A stretch of 64,000 nt of DNA from Enhydrobacter aerosaccus (GCF_900167455.1 NZ_FUWJ01000010.1:124001-188000), one strand, 5' to 3'; shown: positions 19,544 to 27,917, numbered from the stretch's first letter. Program-made: numbers and translations. Notes: generated by a model from the letters alone, not told the origin.

Positions 19544-20395
19544 CTATTTCTCCGTCTCGACCAGGCCGCGCACGAACTGTCGCTGCATGAAGATCACCAC
19601 CAGCACCGGCGGCAGCATGGCGAGCATCGCCATGGCCATCAGCAGGTTCCATTGCGGCGCCGCATCGGCGACGTTGGCCTGCCGGGAGACGTTCATCACG
19701 ATGGTGTAGAAGCTTTCCTTGGTCGTGATCAGCAGCGGCCAAAGATACTGGTTCCAGCCATAGATGAACTGGATGACGAACAGCGCCGCGATCGAGGTCC
19801 GGCTCATGGGCAACAGGATGTCCCAGAAGAACCGCATCGGCGAGGCGCCATCGACGCGCGAGGCTTCGGTCAGCTCGTCCGGCACGCTCAGGAAGAACTG
19901 GCGGAACAGGAAGGTCGCCGTGGCCGAAGCGATGATGGGAATGATCAGTCCGGCATAGGAATTGAGCATGCCGAGCGCCGCGACCACACCGTAGGTGGGC
20001 ACGATGCGCACTTCGACGGGCAGCATCAGCGTCACGAAGATCGCCCAGAAGAACACCATGCGCAGCGGGAAGCGGAAATAGACGACTGCGAAGGCGGCGA
20101 TGATGGAGATGGCGATCTTTCCGATCGCCACGCCCAGCGCCATGATCAGGCTGTTCATCAGCGTCGTCAGGATCGGGATGCCGCCATTGCCCTGGTTGTA
20201 GCCGGCAGTCAGCACCTGCCGGTAGTTTTCGATCAGGTGCGTGCCGGGCAGCAGGGGAATCGGCGCGCGCAGCATGGTCGCCTGATCGTGGGTGGAGGCC
20301 ACGAACGTCATCCATACCGGGAAGGCCACGATCACCACGCCCAGGATCATGACCAGATGGCTCAGCACCGTCAGGAAGGGCCGGTTCTCCACCAT
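19544..20395 (-). CDS. ugpE: sn-Glycerol-3-phosphate ABC transporter permease UgpE
   Basis: This 283-residue CUT1 permease has about six membrane helices and the EAA loop EASRVDGASPMRFFWDILLPMS that docks the ATPase. The N-terminal stretch LVMILGVVIVAFPVWMTFVAS and the sequence TMLRAPIPLLPGTHLIENY are typical of UgpE. It overlaps the ugpA stop by one base (ATG at 20395), showing translational coupling. It forms the heterodimeric pore with UgpA. Confidence 0.93.
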   Translation of the reverse strand: MVENRPFLTVLSHLVMILGVVIVAFPVWMTFVASTHDQATMLRAPIPLLPGTHLIENYRQVLTAGYNQGNGGIPILTTLMNSLIMALGVAIGKIAISIIAAFAVVYFRFPLRMVFFWAIFVTLMLPVEVRIVPTYGVVAALGMLNSYAGLIIPIIASATATFLFRQFFLSVPDELTEASRVDGASPMRFFWDILLPMSRTSIAALFVIQFIYGWNQYLWPLLITTKESFYTIVMNVSRQANVADAAPQWNLLMAMAMLAMLPPVLVVIFMQRQFVRGLVETEK

Positions 20396-21276
20396 CAGTA
20401 ATGCACCCGCCGCTCGATGAAGCGGAACTGGACGATGGTGAGCAGGATGACCACGACCATCAGGATGACGGATTGCGCCGACGATCCGCCGAGATCCTGT
20501 CCGCGGAAGCCGTCATTGTAGACCTTGAACACCAGGATCTCCGTCGCCTTGGCCGGGCCGCCCTTGGTCAGGGCATCGACCACGCCGAAGGTGCCGAAGA
20601 AGGCGTAGATGATGTTCACCACCAGCAGGAAGAAGCCGGTCGGCGACAGCAGCGGGAAGATGATGTCCCAGAAGCGCCGGCTCGGACCGGCCCCGTCAAT
20701 GGCGGCGGCCTCGATCAGGGAGCGCGGAATGGACTGCAGGCCGGCGAGGAAGAACAGGAAGTTGTAGCTGACCTGGTTCCACACCGCGGCAATCACGATC
20801 AGCAGCAGCGCCTGATTGCCGTTCGTCACGTAATTGAAGTCGATGCCGACATTGTGCAGCAGCCAGGCCACGGTGCCGACGGACGGATTGAACAGGAAGC
20901 CCCACAGTACGCCAGCCACAGCCGGCGCGACGGCATAGGGCCAAACCAGGAAGGTCTTGTAGATCGTGGCGCCCCGGATCACGCGGTCGGCCATCACGGC
21001 CAGCAGAAGCGAGACGGCCAGCCCGATCGCGGCGACCAGGAAGCTGAAGGTGATCGTCAGGCGCGCCGAGGCGAAATAGGCGCTGTCGTTGAACAGGCTG
21101 ACGAAATTGTCGAACCCAACGAACTTGGTATTGCCGCCGAAGGCATCCTCCAGCAGCGTCGACTGCCAGATCATCTGCGCCGACGGCCAGAAGAAGAAGA
21201 CCAGCGTGACGACGATCTGCGGCGCCACCAGGAGGTATGGCAGCCAGCGTTCGTTGAAGGTGACCCGTTTTTCCAT
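20395..21276 (-). CDS. ugpA: sn-Glycerol-3-phosphate ABC transporter permease UgpA
   Basis: This 293-residue inner-membrane permease begins MEKRVTFNERWLPYLLVAPQ, close to known UgpA proteins. It has about six membrane helices and the EAA motif EAAAIDGAGPSRRFWDIIFPL. It is located 47 bases downstream of ugpB and coupled to ugpE. Together with UgpE it imports glycerol-3-phosphate and glycerophosphodiesters. Confidence 0.93.
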   Translation of the reverse strand: MEKRVTFNERWLPYLLVAPQIVVTLVFFFWPSAQMIWQSTLLEDAFGGNTKFVGFDNFVSLFNDSAYFASARLTITFSFLVAAIGLAVSLLLAVMADRVIRGATIYKTFLVWPYAVAPAVAGVLWGFLFNPSVGTVAWLLHNVGIDFNYVTNGNQALLLIVIAAVWNQVSYNFLFFLAGLQSIPRSLIEAAAIDGAGPSRRFWDIIFPLLSPTGFFLLVVNIIYAFFGTFGVVDALTKGGPAKATEILVFKVYNDGFRGQDLGGSSAQSVILMVVVILLTIVQFRFIERRVHY

Positions 21277-21323
21277 CGTCGAGAAAGGCCCCCGCGCCGG
21301 AGTGCGAGGGCCTGTCCATCAGC

Positions 21324-22640
21324 CTACTTGTTGGCCGCTTCGAACTTGCGGAGCAGCTCGTTGCCGCGCTTCACGGCATCATCGAGCGCCGTCTTGGCGT
21401 CCTTCTTGCCGGTCCACACCGCCTCGAGCTCCTCGTCCTCGGCGTCACGGATCTGCACGAAGTTGCCCAGCCGCAGGCCCTTGGAGTTCTCGGTCGGCGG
21501 ATTGAGCGTCAGTTCCTTCACGGCAACATCGCGGCCGGGGTTCTTCTTGTAGAAGCCCGACTCCTCGGTGAGCTTGGCCGCCGCGAAGGTGATCGGCACG
21601 TAGCCCGTGGTCTGATGCCACTTGGCCGCCACTTCGGGGCTCGAAACGAAGTTCAGGAACTTGGCGACGCCCTTGTATTCCTCCTTCGGATGCCCCTGCA
21701 GCACCCACAGCGTGGCGCCGCCGATGATCGAGTTCTGAGGCTCGGCCCTGACCTCGGGCGAATAGGGCATCATGCCGATGCCGAGTTTGTCCGGACCGAG
21801 CGACGCCAGTAGCGTCGAGGCCGAACCGGACGAGGTCAGCTCCATGCCGCAATCGCCGCTGGCCATCAACGGCGTCGGCTTGTCCTCACGGCCGCCATAG
21901 ACGAAGCGCTTGTCCTTGGTCCAGTCGGCCAGCATCGAAATCAGCTTGATGCGCGGTTCATCGTTGAACTTGAGCTCGGTGCCGAGACCACCGAAGCCAT
22001 TCTGCAGCGTGGCGAAGGGCAGGTTGTGCCAGGCGCCGTAATTCTCGAGCAGCACCCAGGTCTGCCAGGCCGATGTCAGCCCGCACTTGGCGCCCGAGGC
22101 GACCAGCTTGGCGGCCGCGTCACCCACTTCCTTCCAGGTCTTGGGCGGCGTGTTGGGATCGAGGCCCGCCTTCTGGAACATTTCCTTGTTCCAGTAGAAG
22201 ACCGGCGTCGAGGAATTGAACGGCATGGAGAGCAGCTTGCCGTCGGTCGTCGAATAGTAGCCATAGACCGGCCCAAGGAACGCCTTGGGGTCGAACGGCT
22301 CCTTGGTGTCGGCCATCAGCTGATAAACTGGATAGACCGCGCCCTTGGCGGCCATCATGTTGGCCGTGCCGACCTCGAACACCTGCACGATGTGCGGGCC
22401 CTGCTTGGCGCGGAAGGCCGCGACCGCCGCGGTCAAGGTCTCCGTATAGGTACCCTTGAAGACCGGCACGACCTTGTATTCGCTTTGCGACTTGTTGAAC
22501 TCGTCGGTCATCGCGTTGACCGCCTCGCCCAGCTTGCCACCCATCGCATGCCACCACTGGATTTCGGTCTGCGCGGCAGCGCCGTGTGCGCTCGCCAGCG
22601 CGACAATCGCCGCAACGGACGACAGCAAGGTGCGTGACAT
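21324..22640 (-). CDS. ugpB: sn-Glycerol-3-phosphate-binding periplasmic protein UgpB
   Basis: This 438-residue type 1 extracellular solute-binding protein has a cleavable signal peptide (about 1-23, ending GAAAQ). The mature start TEIQWWHAMGGKLGEAVN and segments FKGTYTETLTAAVAAFR, MPFNSSTPVFYWNK and ATLWVLQGHPKEEYKG match UgpB. It captures glycerol-3-phosphate and glycerophosphodiesters in the periplasm. It is the first gene of the operon, and three tandem 11-base Pho-box-like repeats lie 58-90 bases upstream. Confidence 0.93.
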   Translation of the reverse strand: MSRTLLSSVAAIVALASAHGAAAQTEIQWWHAMGGKLGEAVNAMTDEFNKSQSEYKVVPVFKGTYTETLTAAVAAFRAKQGPHIVQVFEVGTANMMAAKGAVYPVYQLMADTKEPFDPKAFLGPVYGYYSTTDGKLLSMPFNSSTPVFYWNKEMFQKAGLDPNTPPKTWKEVGDAAAKLVASGAKCGLTSAWQTWVLLENYGAWHNLPFATLQNGFGGLGTELKFNDEPRIKLISMLADWTKDKRFVYGGREDKPTPLMASGDCGMELTSSGSASTLLASLGPDKLGIGMMPYSPEVRAEPQNSIIGGATLWVLQGHPKEEYKGVAKFLNFVSSPEVAAKWHQTTGYVPITFAAAKLTEESGFYKKNPGRDVAVKELTLNPPTENSKGLRLGNFVQIRDAEDEELEAVWTGKKDAKTALDDAVKRGNELLRKFEAANK

Positions 22641-22697
22641 GGTGTGAAATACCTCCCCATTGAGACCGGTCCCTATATCGAGGTCCGGCGAGACCGT

Positions 22698-22730
22698 GAT
22701 GTGTCAGTATTGTTTCAGTCTCGTTACAGT
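22698..22730 (-). promoter_or_regulatory. Candidate PhoB-binding site (three 11-bp direct repeats) upstream of ugpB
   Basis: On the minus strand three consecutive 11-base units begin ACTGTAAC, ACTGAAAC and ACTGACAC, in exact 11-base register. PhoB binds tandem 11-base repeats with CTGTCAT-like cores. The position 58-90 bases upstream of the ugpB start and the role of ugp in phosphate scavenging make a Pho box the natural reading. The match to the consensus is partial. Confidence 0.65.
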
Positions 22731-22768
22731 CCACCAAGACTGCACATCGAAGGCAACCGAAAAATACG

Positions 22769-23461
22769 CTAATTCAGGGCGCTAAGGATCACGTCCGGCG
22801 CATCGCTGATAACGCATTGCACGCCCAATCCCATCAACAGCCGGGCGACCTCGCCGTCGTTGATCGTGTACACGCTCAAGAGATAGCCGGCCTTGCGGAT
22901 CTCGACAGCGCGCGGGACGGTCAGCCGCTTGCCGTTGGTATTCACCCCGACCGCGCCGACCGCCTCGGCGCGAGCGCGCCAGTCATTGGCGATTTCGTCG
23001 ATCAGGATCGCACGGGCAAACTCGGGGGCAGCGTCGCGGGCCGCCGAGAGAGACGTGTCCTTGAAGCTCGACAGCAGGGGGGCCGGCAGGGTCGCTGGCC
23101 ACTGCCGCCGCAAGGTCTCGACAGCGACGCGCGCCGTCTCGACTTCCCGACCTTCACAGGGCTTGATCTCGACATTGCAGCCGAGGCCCAGCTCGCGAAA
23201 GCAGTCGATCGCCGCCTCGAAGGTCGGGACTTCCCGGGGCAGGTCGGCGGCCCGGGTTTCGGCCACCAGGCGGTCGATCCCCATCGTCCGCTTGAGCGAG
23301 GCATCGTGCATCAGGATCGGCACATTGTCGGCGGTCAGCTTGACGTCGATCTCGACCCAGGTCGCACCTCGCCGCCGGGCCTCGCGAAAGGACTCGAGGG
23401 TGTTTTCGAGCGCATAGGCGGCCGCGCCTCGATGACCGATCACTTTGGGCAGTTGCAGCAT
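22769..23461 (-). CDS. ugpQ: Glycerophosphodiester phosphodiesterase
   Basis: This 230-residue cytoplasmic GDPD-fold enzyme cleaves glycerophosphodiesters to glycerol-3-phosphate and an alcohol. Catalytic and metal motifs are visible: IGHRGA with the following LENT, WVEIDVKLTADNVPILMHD, and NVEIKP. The late YTINDGEVARLLMGLGV segment and CVISDAPD are typical of UgpQ-type proteins. It lies on the same strand just upstream of the ugp operon, but the 128-base gap with the Pho-box candidate indicates that ugpB has its own promoter. The start at ATG 23461 (MLQLPKVIGHRGA) is set by the family N-terminus; the longer frame upstream is antisense to the SDR gene. Confidence 0.88.
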   Translation of the reverse strand: MLQLPKVIGHRGAAAYALENTLESFREARRRGATWVEIDVKLTADNVPILMHDASLKRTMGIDRLVAETRAADLPREVPTFEAAIDCFRELGLGCNVEIKPCEGREVETARVAVETLRRQWPATLPAPLLSSFKDTSLSAARDAAPEFARAILIDEIANDWRARAEAVGAVGVNTNGKRLTVPRAVEIRKAGYLLSVYTINDGEVARLLMGLGVQCVISDAPDVILSALN

Positions 23462-23503
23462 TTGGCAATCCGACGCTAATTCGGGTGGGGCAATAGACGA
23501 AGA

Positions 23504-24277
23504 ATGTGTCCGATGTCGATCTTTCCCGATCAATTCAAGCTCACCGGCCGCACCGCCCTGGTCACGGGCTCCGGCCGTGGCCTGGGATGGCAGATGGCGC
23601 GCGGGCTGGCCGAGGCCGGAGCCCGCGTCCTTCTGCACGGCCGCTCGGCCGAGCGCCTGAAGCCGCAGGTGGCGCAACTGCGCGATGCCGGCTTTGCGGC
23701 CGACGCCATCGGCTTCGATATGGCCGACCGACAGGCCATGCAGGCCGCCGTCATCGAAGCTGGCCCCATCGATGTGCTGATCCACAATGTCGGCGAACGC
23801 GACCGCCGTCCCTTCGCCGACATCAGCCCCGAGGACTTTGCCCGTCTCATCGATGTCGACCTTGCGGCCGCGCACGCGCTGGTGAAGCTGATCGTGCCCG
23901 GCATGATCGAGCGCGGCTGGGGCCGCCTCATCCTGGTCTCGTCGATCGTCGCCGACCTCGCCGTGCCCGGCGCGATCTCCTACGTCGCCGCCAAAGGTGG
24001 GCTTAGCGCCCTGGCCCGCGGCCTTGCCGCCGAGTTGGGCGCCAAGGGCATCACCACCAACGCCCTCTCGCCTGGCTTCTTCGCCACCGAGACGAACGCC
24101 CAGTTGATGGCATCGCCCCAGGGAGAAAAGCAGCGGGACCGGTGTCCGGCCAAACGCTGGGCCGATCCAACCGAGATCGCCGGCGCCGCCATCTTCCTCG
24201 CCTCGCCAGCCGCTTCCTACGTCAACGGGCACACGCTGGTCGTCGATGGCGGCGTATCCGCCACCTATCTCGCCTGA
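23504..24277 (+). CDS. SDR-family oxidoreductase (FabG/gluconate dehydrogenase-like)
   Basis: This 257-residue classical short-chain dehydrogenase has the cofactor loop VTGSGRGLG, the NxxG-like HNVGERD, the catalytic serine in LVSSIVADL, the YVAAK pair, and PGFFATETNAQL downstream. The pattern resembles gluconate 5-dehydrogenase or 3-oxoacyl reductase-like SDRs; the substrate cannot be assigned. The start is ATG 23504 or 23513. The stop overlaps the ATG of the downstream permease by one base, so the two are translationally coupled and may share a substrate or pathway. Confidence 0.8.
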   Translation: MCPMSIFPDQFKLTGRTALVTGSGRGLGWQMARGLAEAGARVLLHGRSAERLKPQVAQLRDAGFAADAIGFDMADRQAMQAAVIEAGPIDVLIHNVGERDRRPFADISPEDFARLIDVDLAAAHALVKLIVPGMIERGWGRLILVSSIVADLAVPGAISYVAAKGGLSALARGLAAELGAKGITTNALSPGFFATETNAQLMASPQGEKQRDRCPAKRWADPTEIAGAAIFLASPAASYVNGHTLVVDGGVSATYLA

Positions 24278-25776
24278 TGCATGGCTTCGACTCCACACGC
24301 GACGCCTTGAGCCAGGGGCTCGTCAGCTTCATTCTCGTCATCGTGTTCGCCGGTCTGGCGGCTGACCGCGTCCACCGCGTGCTGGTGCCGATCGGCGCGG
24401 TGGCGCTGGTCTGGACGATCTCCTACTTCACGCCATACCGGCTGATCTCCTTCGACGCCTCGATGCAGGCGATCGATCTCAACGTCATCCTGCTGCTGGC
24501 GTCGATGATGGCGCTGGTCGGCGTCCTGAAGACCACCAACGTCTTCCCCTGGGCGGTCGACCGTCTCCTCGAGCGTTCGCGCGGCAATCCAAGCCGTGCC
24601 GCCACGCTCATCATCTGGTTCACCGGCATCCTGTCGGCTCTGCTCGACAATGTGACGACCGTGATTTTCGCCTATCCGATGGCCTCGGAGATGGCGCGCC
24701 GTTTGCGCATCAACGGCTCGGCCTTCTTCCTGCCCATGGTCATGGCCGCCAATATCGGCGGCACGGCCACGCTGATCGGCGACCCGCCCAACGTGCTGAT
24801 CGGTGCCGACCCGCGCAGCGGCCTGTCCTTCATGGACTTCATCTACAATCTCGCAGTGCCCTGCACGGTGATGATGCTGCTGCTGGTCCTGTTCAGCCGC
24901 CGCTACTACGCAGCAGACATCGGGCCGGCCGCCGACCGCGATCACGATGGCGTCGCCACCCCGACTGGCGCTCGCCTGCAGAACGTCCCGCTGCTTCGCA
25001 CCACCTGCTGGATCACGGTCGGAATCTTTGCCGGCTTCATGACCCACACGCTGACGGGCATGCCGGTCAGCGTGCCGGCGGTCATCGGTATCGCCGTGAT
25101 CCTGTTCGCTCAGGATTTCTACTATCTCCGGAAGCACAGACCGACGCCCGAGGAGCGCCAGCACGGCGTGCTGTCGATCCTGGAGAAGGATATCGAGTGG
25201 CCGACCCTCGCCTTCTTCCTGTTCCTGTTCGTGCTGGTGGGAGCCGCGGTCTCGACCGGACTGATCGATTCCCTGGCCCAGGGCCTCGGATGGGCGATCG
25301 ACGGCGTCGGCGCGGCCCTCAGTCTATCGCCACGGGCCACGCTGCTCGTGGCTGCGCTGCTGGTGCTATGGGCCTCCGGCCTTCTGTCGGCAGTGATCGA
25401 CAATATTCCCTACACCGCTGTCACCATTCCCCTGGTCGCGTCGCTGCTGCATCGGCTCGATGCCGGCCCCGAAGGTCAGGTCCTGTGGTGGGCCCTGGCG
25501 CTCGGCGCCTGCCTGGGCGGCAACGGCACGCTGATCGGCGCCTCCGCCAACGTCACCGTGACCGGTCTGGCCGAGAAGGACGGCAAGCGGATCTCCTTCA
25601 ACGAGTTCACCGCGTTCGGCGCGCGCGTGACGGCGATCACGCTCCTGGTCTCTTCCGTCTATCTCGCGCTGTGGCTCTATGTCGGCTCGGTCACGGTGAA
25701 TGTCGCCGGAGCGATCGTTCTGGCGGCGCTGCTGGCCACGACGCTTGTGCGTCGGAGGAGCACGCCAAGGGCATGA
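24277..25776 (+). CDS. ArsB/NhaD/SLC13-superfamily anion or ion permease
   Basis: This 499-residue integral membrane protein of the ion-transporter superfamily has about 11-12 hydrophobic helices. The two pseudo-symmetric signature loops are NIGGTATLIGDPPNVLIGA in the first half and LGGNGTLIGASANVTVTG in the second. Re-entrant motifs LDNVTTV and IDNIPYTA are also present. Members export arsenite, exchange Na+/H+ or move citrate and related anions; no arsenic gene is nearby, so the substrate is open. The ATG at 24277 overlaps the preceding SDR stop (TGATG). Confidence 0.82.
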   Translation: MHGFDSTRDALSQGLVSFILVIVFAGLAADRVHRVLVPIGAVALVWTISYFTPYRLISFDASMQAIDLNVILLLASMMALVGVLKTTNVFPWAVDRLLERSRGNPSRAATLIIWFTGILSALLDNVTTVIFAYPMASEMARRLRINGSAFFLPMVMAANIGGTATLIGDPPNVLIGADPRSGLSFMDFIYNLAVPCTVMMLLLVLFSRRYYAADIGPAADRDHDGVATPTGARLQNVPLLRTTCWITVGIFAGFMTHTLTGMPVSVPAVIGIAVILFAQDFYYLRKHRPTPEERQHGVLSILEKDIEWPTLAFFLFLFVLVGAAVSTGLIDSLAQGLGWAIDGVGAALSLSPRATLLVAALLVLWASGLLSAVIDNIPYTAVTIPLVASLLHRLDAGPEGQVLWWALALGACLGGNGTLIGASANVTVTGLAEKDGKRISFNEFTAFGARVTAITLLVSSVYLALWLYVGSVTVNVAGAIVLAALLATTLVRRRSTPRA

Positions 25777-25821
25777 GCCCCAGCAAGCCATAGAGCGATA
25801 TACCAGGAACCATGCCGGCCC

Positions 25822-26436
25822 CTACTTGGGGCGCTCGCACCAGTTCAGCGCATCCACCGGAACCTTGCGCAGATCGGCAATCGCCGATGCCGTCTCTTTG
25901 TCGATGCAGCTCGCATCGCCGATCCGATATTGTCCGCTCAGAAGCTCCATATGCGTGGCATGGCGCAGCCCGACCACGTGGCCGAGCTCGACCATCATGA
26001 CATCCCTGAGGTCGAGAGGATGATCATGGAAGTACTTGATCGCCTCGTCGAAAATGAGCAGCACGCCCCCGCCATGGGGCATGGCCTGGACTGTCCCGAA
26101 GCTCATCTCCGCCCGTCCCTGCTCACGAATACCTTCCTTGCTCGGACCTCTCCTGATGATCCAGGCATGGGCATCGCGGCCGTCAGCCGGTGGCAGGGCA
26201 GACGCCTCGAGGACGAGCACCCCATTCAGGGCGCGATTCCATTCCTTGATCGCGCTTACGATCTCGGCGTTGTCGGACGTACTGAAGCTGGGATCGATGT
26301 AGATCGAGATCGTTTGCGACGGACCGCCATAGGGTGGATGTCTCGTATAGACACTCTCCGCCACGACCTCATTCGCCGTTCCGATGGCGAGGATGACACA
26401 CAAGAAAGAGAAGAGGCGGTACAGCGGGCGGAGCAT
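25822..26436 (-). CDS. Secreted matrixin-like protein with a degenerate zinc site
   Basis: The 204-residue protein has a signal peptide (about 1-27, MLRPLYRLF to ending VVAES). The mature part resembles small bacterial matrixins: ISIYIDPSFS, an IVSAIKEWNRAL helix, and VMMVELGHVVGLRHATHM. That last segment aligns with the metzincin consensus HExxHxxGxxH plus the Met-turn, except that the first zinc ligand is V149 (codon GTC). E150, H153, G156 and H159 are kept, and M163 would be the Met-turn. It is therefore likely an inactive or altered relative. The start at 26436 is chosen because it gives a clean signal peptide. It is convergent with the permease gene. Confidence 0.6.
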   Translation of the reverse strand: MLRPLYRLFSFLCVILAIGTANEVVAESVYTRHPPYGGPSQTISIYIDPSFSTSDNAEIVSAIKEWNRALNGVLVLEASALPPADGRDAHAWIIRRGPSKEGIREQGRAEMSFGTVQAMPHGGGVLLIFDEAIKYFHDHPLDLRDVMMVELGHVVGLRHATHMELLSGQYRIGDASCIDKETASAIADLRKVPVDALNWCERPK

Positions 26437-26591
26437 AAGTTGATCTTTGATCTGGAGATTAAGAACGCTGCGCCACGCGACGTCTGTCATTATCGAAGTT
26501 CATTAGCCTTTGCACAACACGAACGGATTCATCGCTACTGACGCCGGGAAGACGATGGGCCACGCCATGTGCTCGTCCACGACGCCCTGCC

Positions 26592-26618
26592 GTGCTCTTC
26601 CCGAAAGCGGAAGAGCAC
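26592..26618 (-). terminator. Stem-loop downstream of the peroxiredoxin gene
   Basis: The arms GTGCTCTTCC and GGAAGAGCAC form a perfect 10-bp stem with a seven-base loop, about 30 bases past the peroxiredoxin stop on the minus strand. No T-run follows, so it is either a Rho-assisted terminator or a 3' stabilising hairpin. Confidence 0.45.
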
Positions 26619-26647
26619 CGTCCGATGCCGGTGCCTGAGGCGGCTGA

Positions 26648-27130
26648 CTACAGGTGTTTGAGAACGTTCTCGGCAGCGGAGGCCTCGAAGGCGCCCGGCT
26701 TCTCGACCAGCAGATCCTTGATCACGCCGTCGTCGACGACCATGGCGTAACGTTGGCTGCGGGTCCCCAGGCCGTTCCTGGAAGCATCCAGGGTGAGACC
26801 CATTGCGTGGGTGAATTCGGCATTGCCGTCGGCGAGCATCAGGATCTTGTCGCCCACCTTCTGGTCCTTGCCCCAGGCCCCCATGACGAAGGCATCATTG
26901 ACGGAAATGCAGGCTACCGTGTCCACGCCCTTGGCTTTGATCGCATCGATATTGGCCAGAAAACCTGGCACATGCTTGGCGCTTCAAGTAGGCGTGAAGG
27001 CGCCGGGCAGAGCGAAGGCGACGACCTTCTTGCCCGGAGCGAAGAGTTCTTCTGTCGATAGCGGCTTTGGTCCTTCCGGACTCATCACACGCAAGGTTGC
27101 CTGGGGAACCTTGTCACCAACTTTGACCAT
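26648..27130 (-). CDS. Prx5-type peroxiredoxin with in-frame UGA at the peroxidatic cysteine (candidate selenoprotein)
   Basis: Reading from ATG 27130, which has GGGAG upstream, the frame gives MVKVGDKVPQATLRVMS and then ALPGAFTPT. A TGA follows at 26986-26984, then SAKHVPGF and a complete C-terminal half ending ENVLKHL. With the TGA decoded the protein is 160 residues, the normal Prx5/AhpC-TSA length, and the TGA (codon 49) falls exactly where the family has its peroxidatic cysteine (GAFTPTC-S-x-x-H). The rest is conserved, including VACISVNDAFVM, LADGNAEFTHAMG and a late RYAMVVDDG. A hairpin with a G-starting loop sits 19 bases after the UGA, as in bacterial SECIS elements. Selenocysteine insertion is the best reading; a nonsense mutation of the catalytic codon is the alternative. 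No sel genes are in the window. Confidence 0.75.
26943..26975 (-). promoter_or_regulatory. SECIS-like stem-loop inside the UGA-containing peroxiredoxin gene
   Basis: In the mRNA sense the upper stem is GCCAG/CUGGC (five perfect pairs, 26969-26965 with 26959-26955) closed by the loop GUUUU. Below it GCAU (26975-26972) can pair with AUGC (26946-26943) across an internal loop. The loop starts 19 nucleotides after the UGA and its first base is G. Both fit the described bacterial SECIS pattern of a short upper stem, a G in the first loop positions, and a loop roughly 16-37 nucleotides after UGA. Confidence 0.6.
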
Positions 27131-27306
27131 TCATCTGCTCCCTGGTTGGAACGGGGAACTCTAGGAAGGCGCCAGCAGCCTGTCCATCCGACCATCGCGG
27201 TCGGAGGCAGTGGAACGCCTGAACAGGCCAAGCCGTTGCATCCGGTTGTCGTCCAGGAGGCGGCGCCGCGCACGCTATCGCACACGGCGCCGAATCCCGG
27301 CCGCGA

Positions 27307-27825
27307 TTATGCGGCTTCCGCCACGTCGCGTACGCGGTCCAGGGCCGCTGCGGTGCTCACGCACGCCGCAGCCGCTTCGATTCCCTTCACCCGGAAATGA
27401 TCGTGGAAGAATTTCCGGTGTTCCTCGTGATCGTGGAAATCGCGTGGGGTCAGAACCGCGGAGATCACGGGGACCTCGATCTCCAGCTGCACGGACATGA
27501 GACCGCTGATAACCGCCTCGGCGACGAATTCATGCCGATAGATGCCGCCATTGACGACGAAGCCGCAGGCGACCACGGCCGCATACCGACCGCTTCGGCC
27601 CAGCACCTTCGCGTGCAGGGGAAGTTCGAAGGCACCGGGCACCTCGTAGAGGTCGATACGGGACGCGGCAATGCCGCGCCGGCGCATCTCGCTCAGGAAA
27701 GAATCCCGGCCCTGATCGACGATTTCGCGATGCCAGCAGGACTGGACGAACGCAAACCTCGCTTCGTCGTTGGCCGATCCATCCCGGCCTGACTTTGTGG
27801 CTACTGCAGTGATGTTCTGATTCAT
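27307..27825 (-). CDS. ribH: 6,7-Dimethyl-8-ribityllumazine synthase (RibH2-type)
   Basis: This 172-residue enzyme condenses 5-amino-6-ribitylaminouracil with 3,4-dihydroxy-2-butanone phosphate in riboflavin synthesis. Visible motifs are FAFVQSCWHREIVDQ, VPGAFELPLHAK, GFVVNGGIYRHEFVAEAVISGL and TPRDFHDHEEHRKFFHDHF. The last is typical of the second, RibH2-type isozyme of rhizobia and Brucella, which lacks the usual GxxxGxK pattern and forms decamers. It is a single-gene unit behind an FMN riboswitch. The start at ATG 27825 has GAGGG upstream; the frame extends further only into the riboswitch leader. Confidence 0.9.
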   Translation of the reverse strand: MNQNITAVATKSGRDGSANDEARFAFVQSCWHREIVDQGRDSFLSEMRRRGIAASRIDLYEVPGAFELPLHAKVLGRSGRYAAVVACGFVVNGGIYRHEFVAEAVISGLMSVQLEIEVPVISAVLTPRDFHDHEEHRKFFHDHFRVKGIEAAAACVSTAAALDRVRDVAEAA

Positions 27826-27917
27826 GAGACCCTCACACACGTCGTTGAGGCTAGAATCAGGGTGCACGAGCACATCCTCGCGACGCACGCAGGGCGTGTC
27901 GCCGATCCTCTGTGCTA

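Noticed and set aside
26648..26971. Truncated peroxiredoxin starting at an internal GTG
   Set aside because: That fragment lacks the whole N-terminal half and the catalytic position; the upstream half is intact and in frame, so a UGA-decoded full gene is the better reading.
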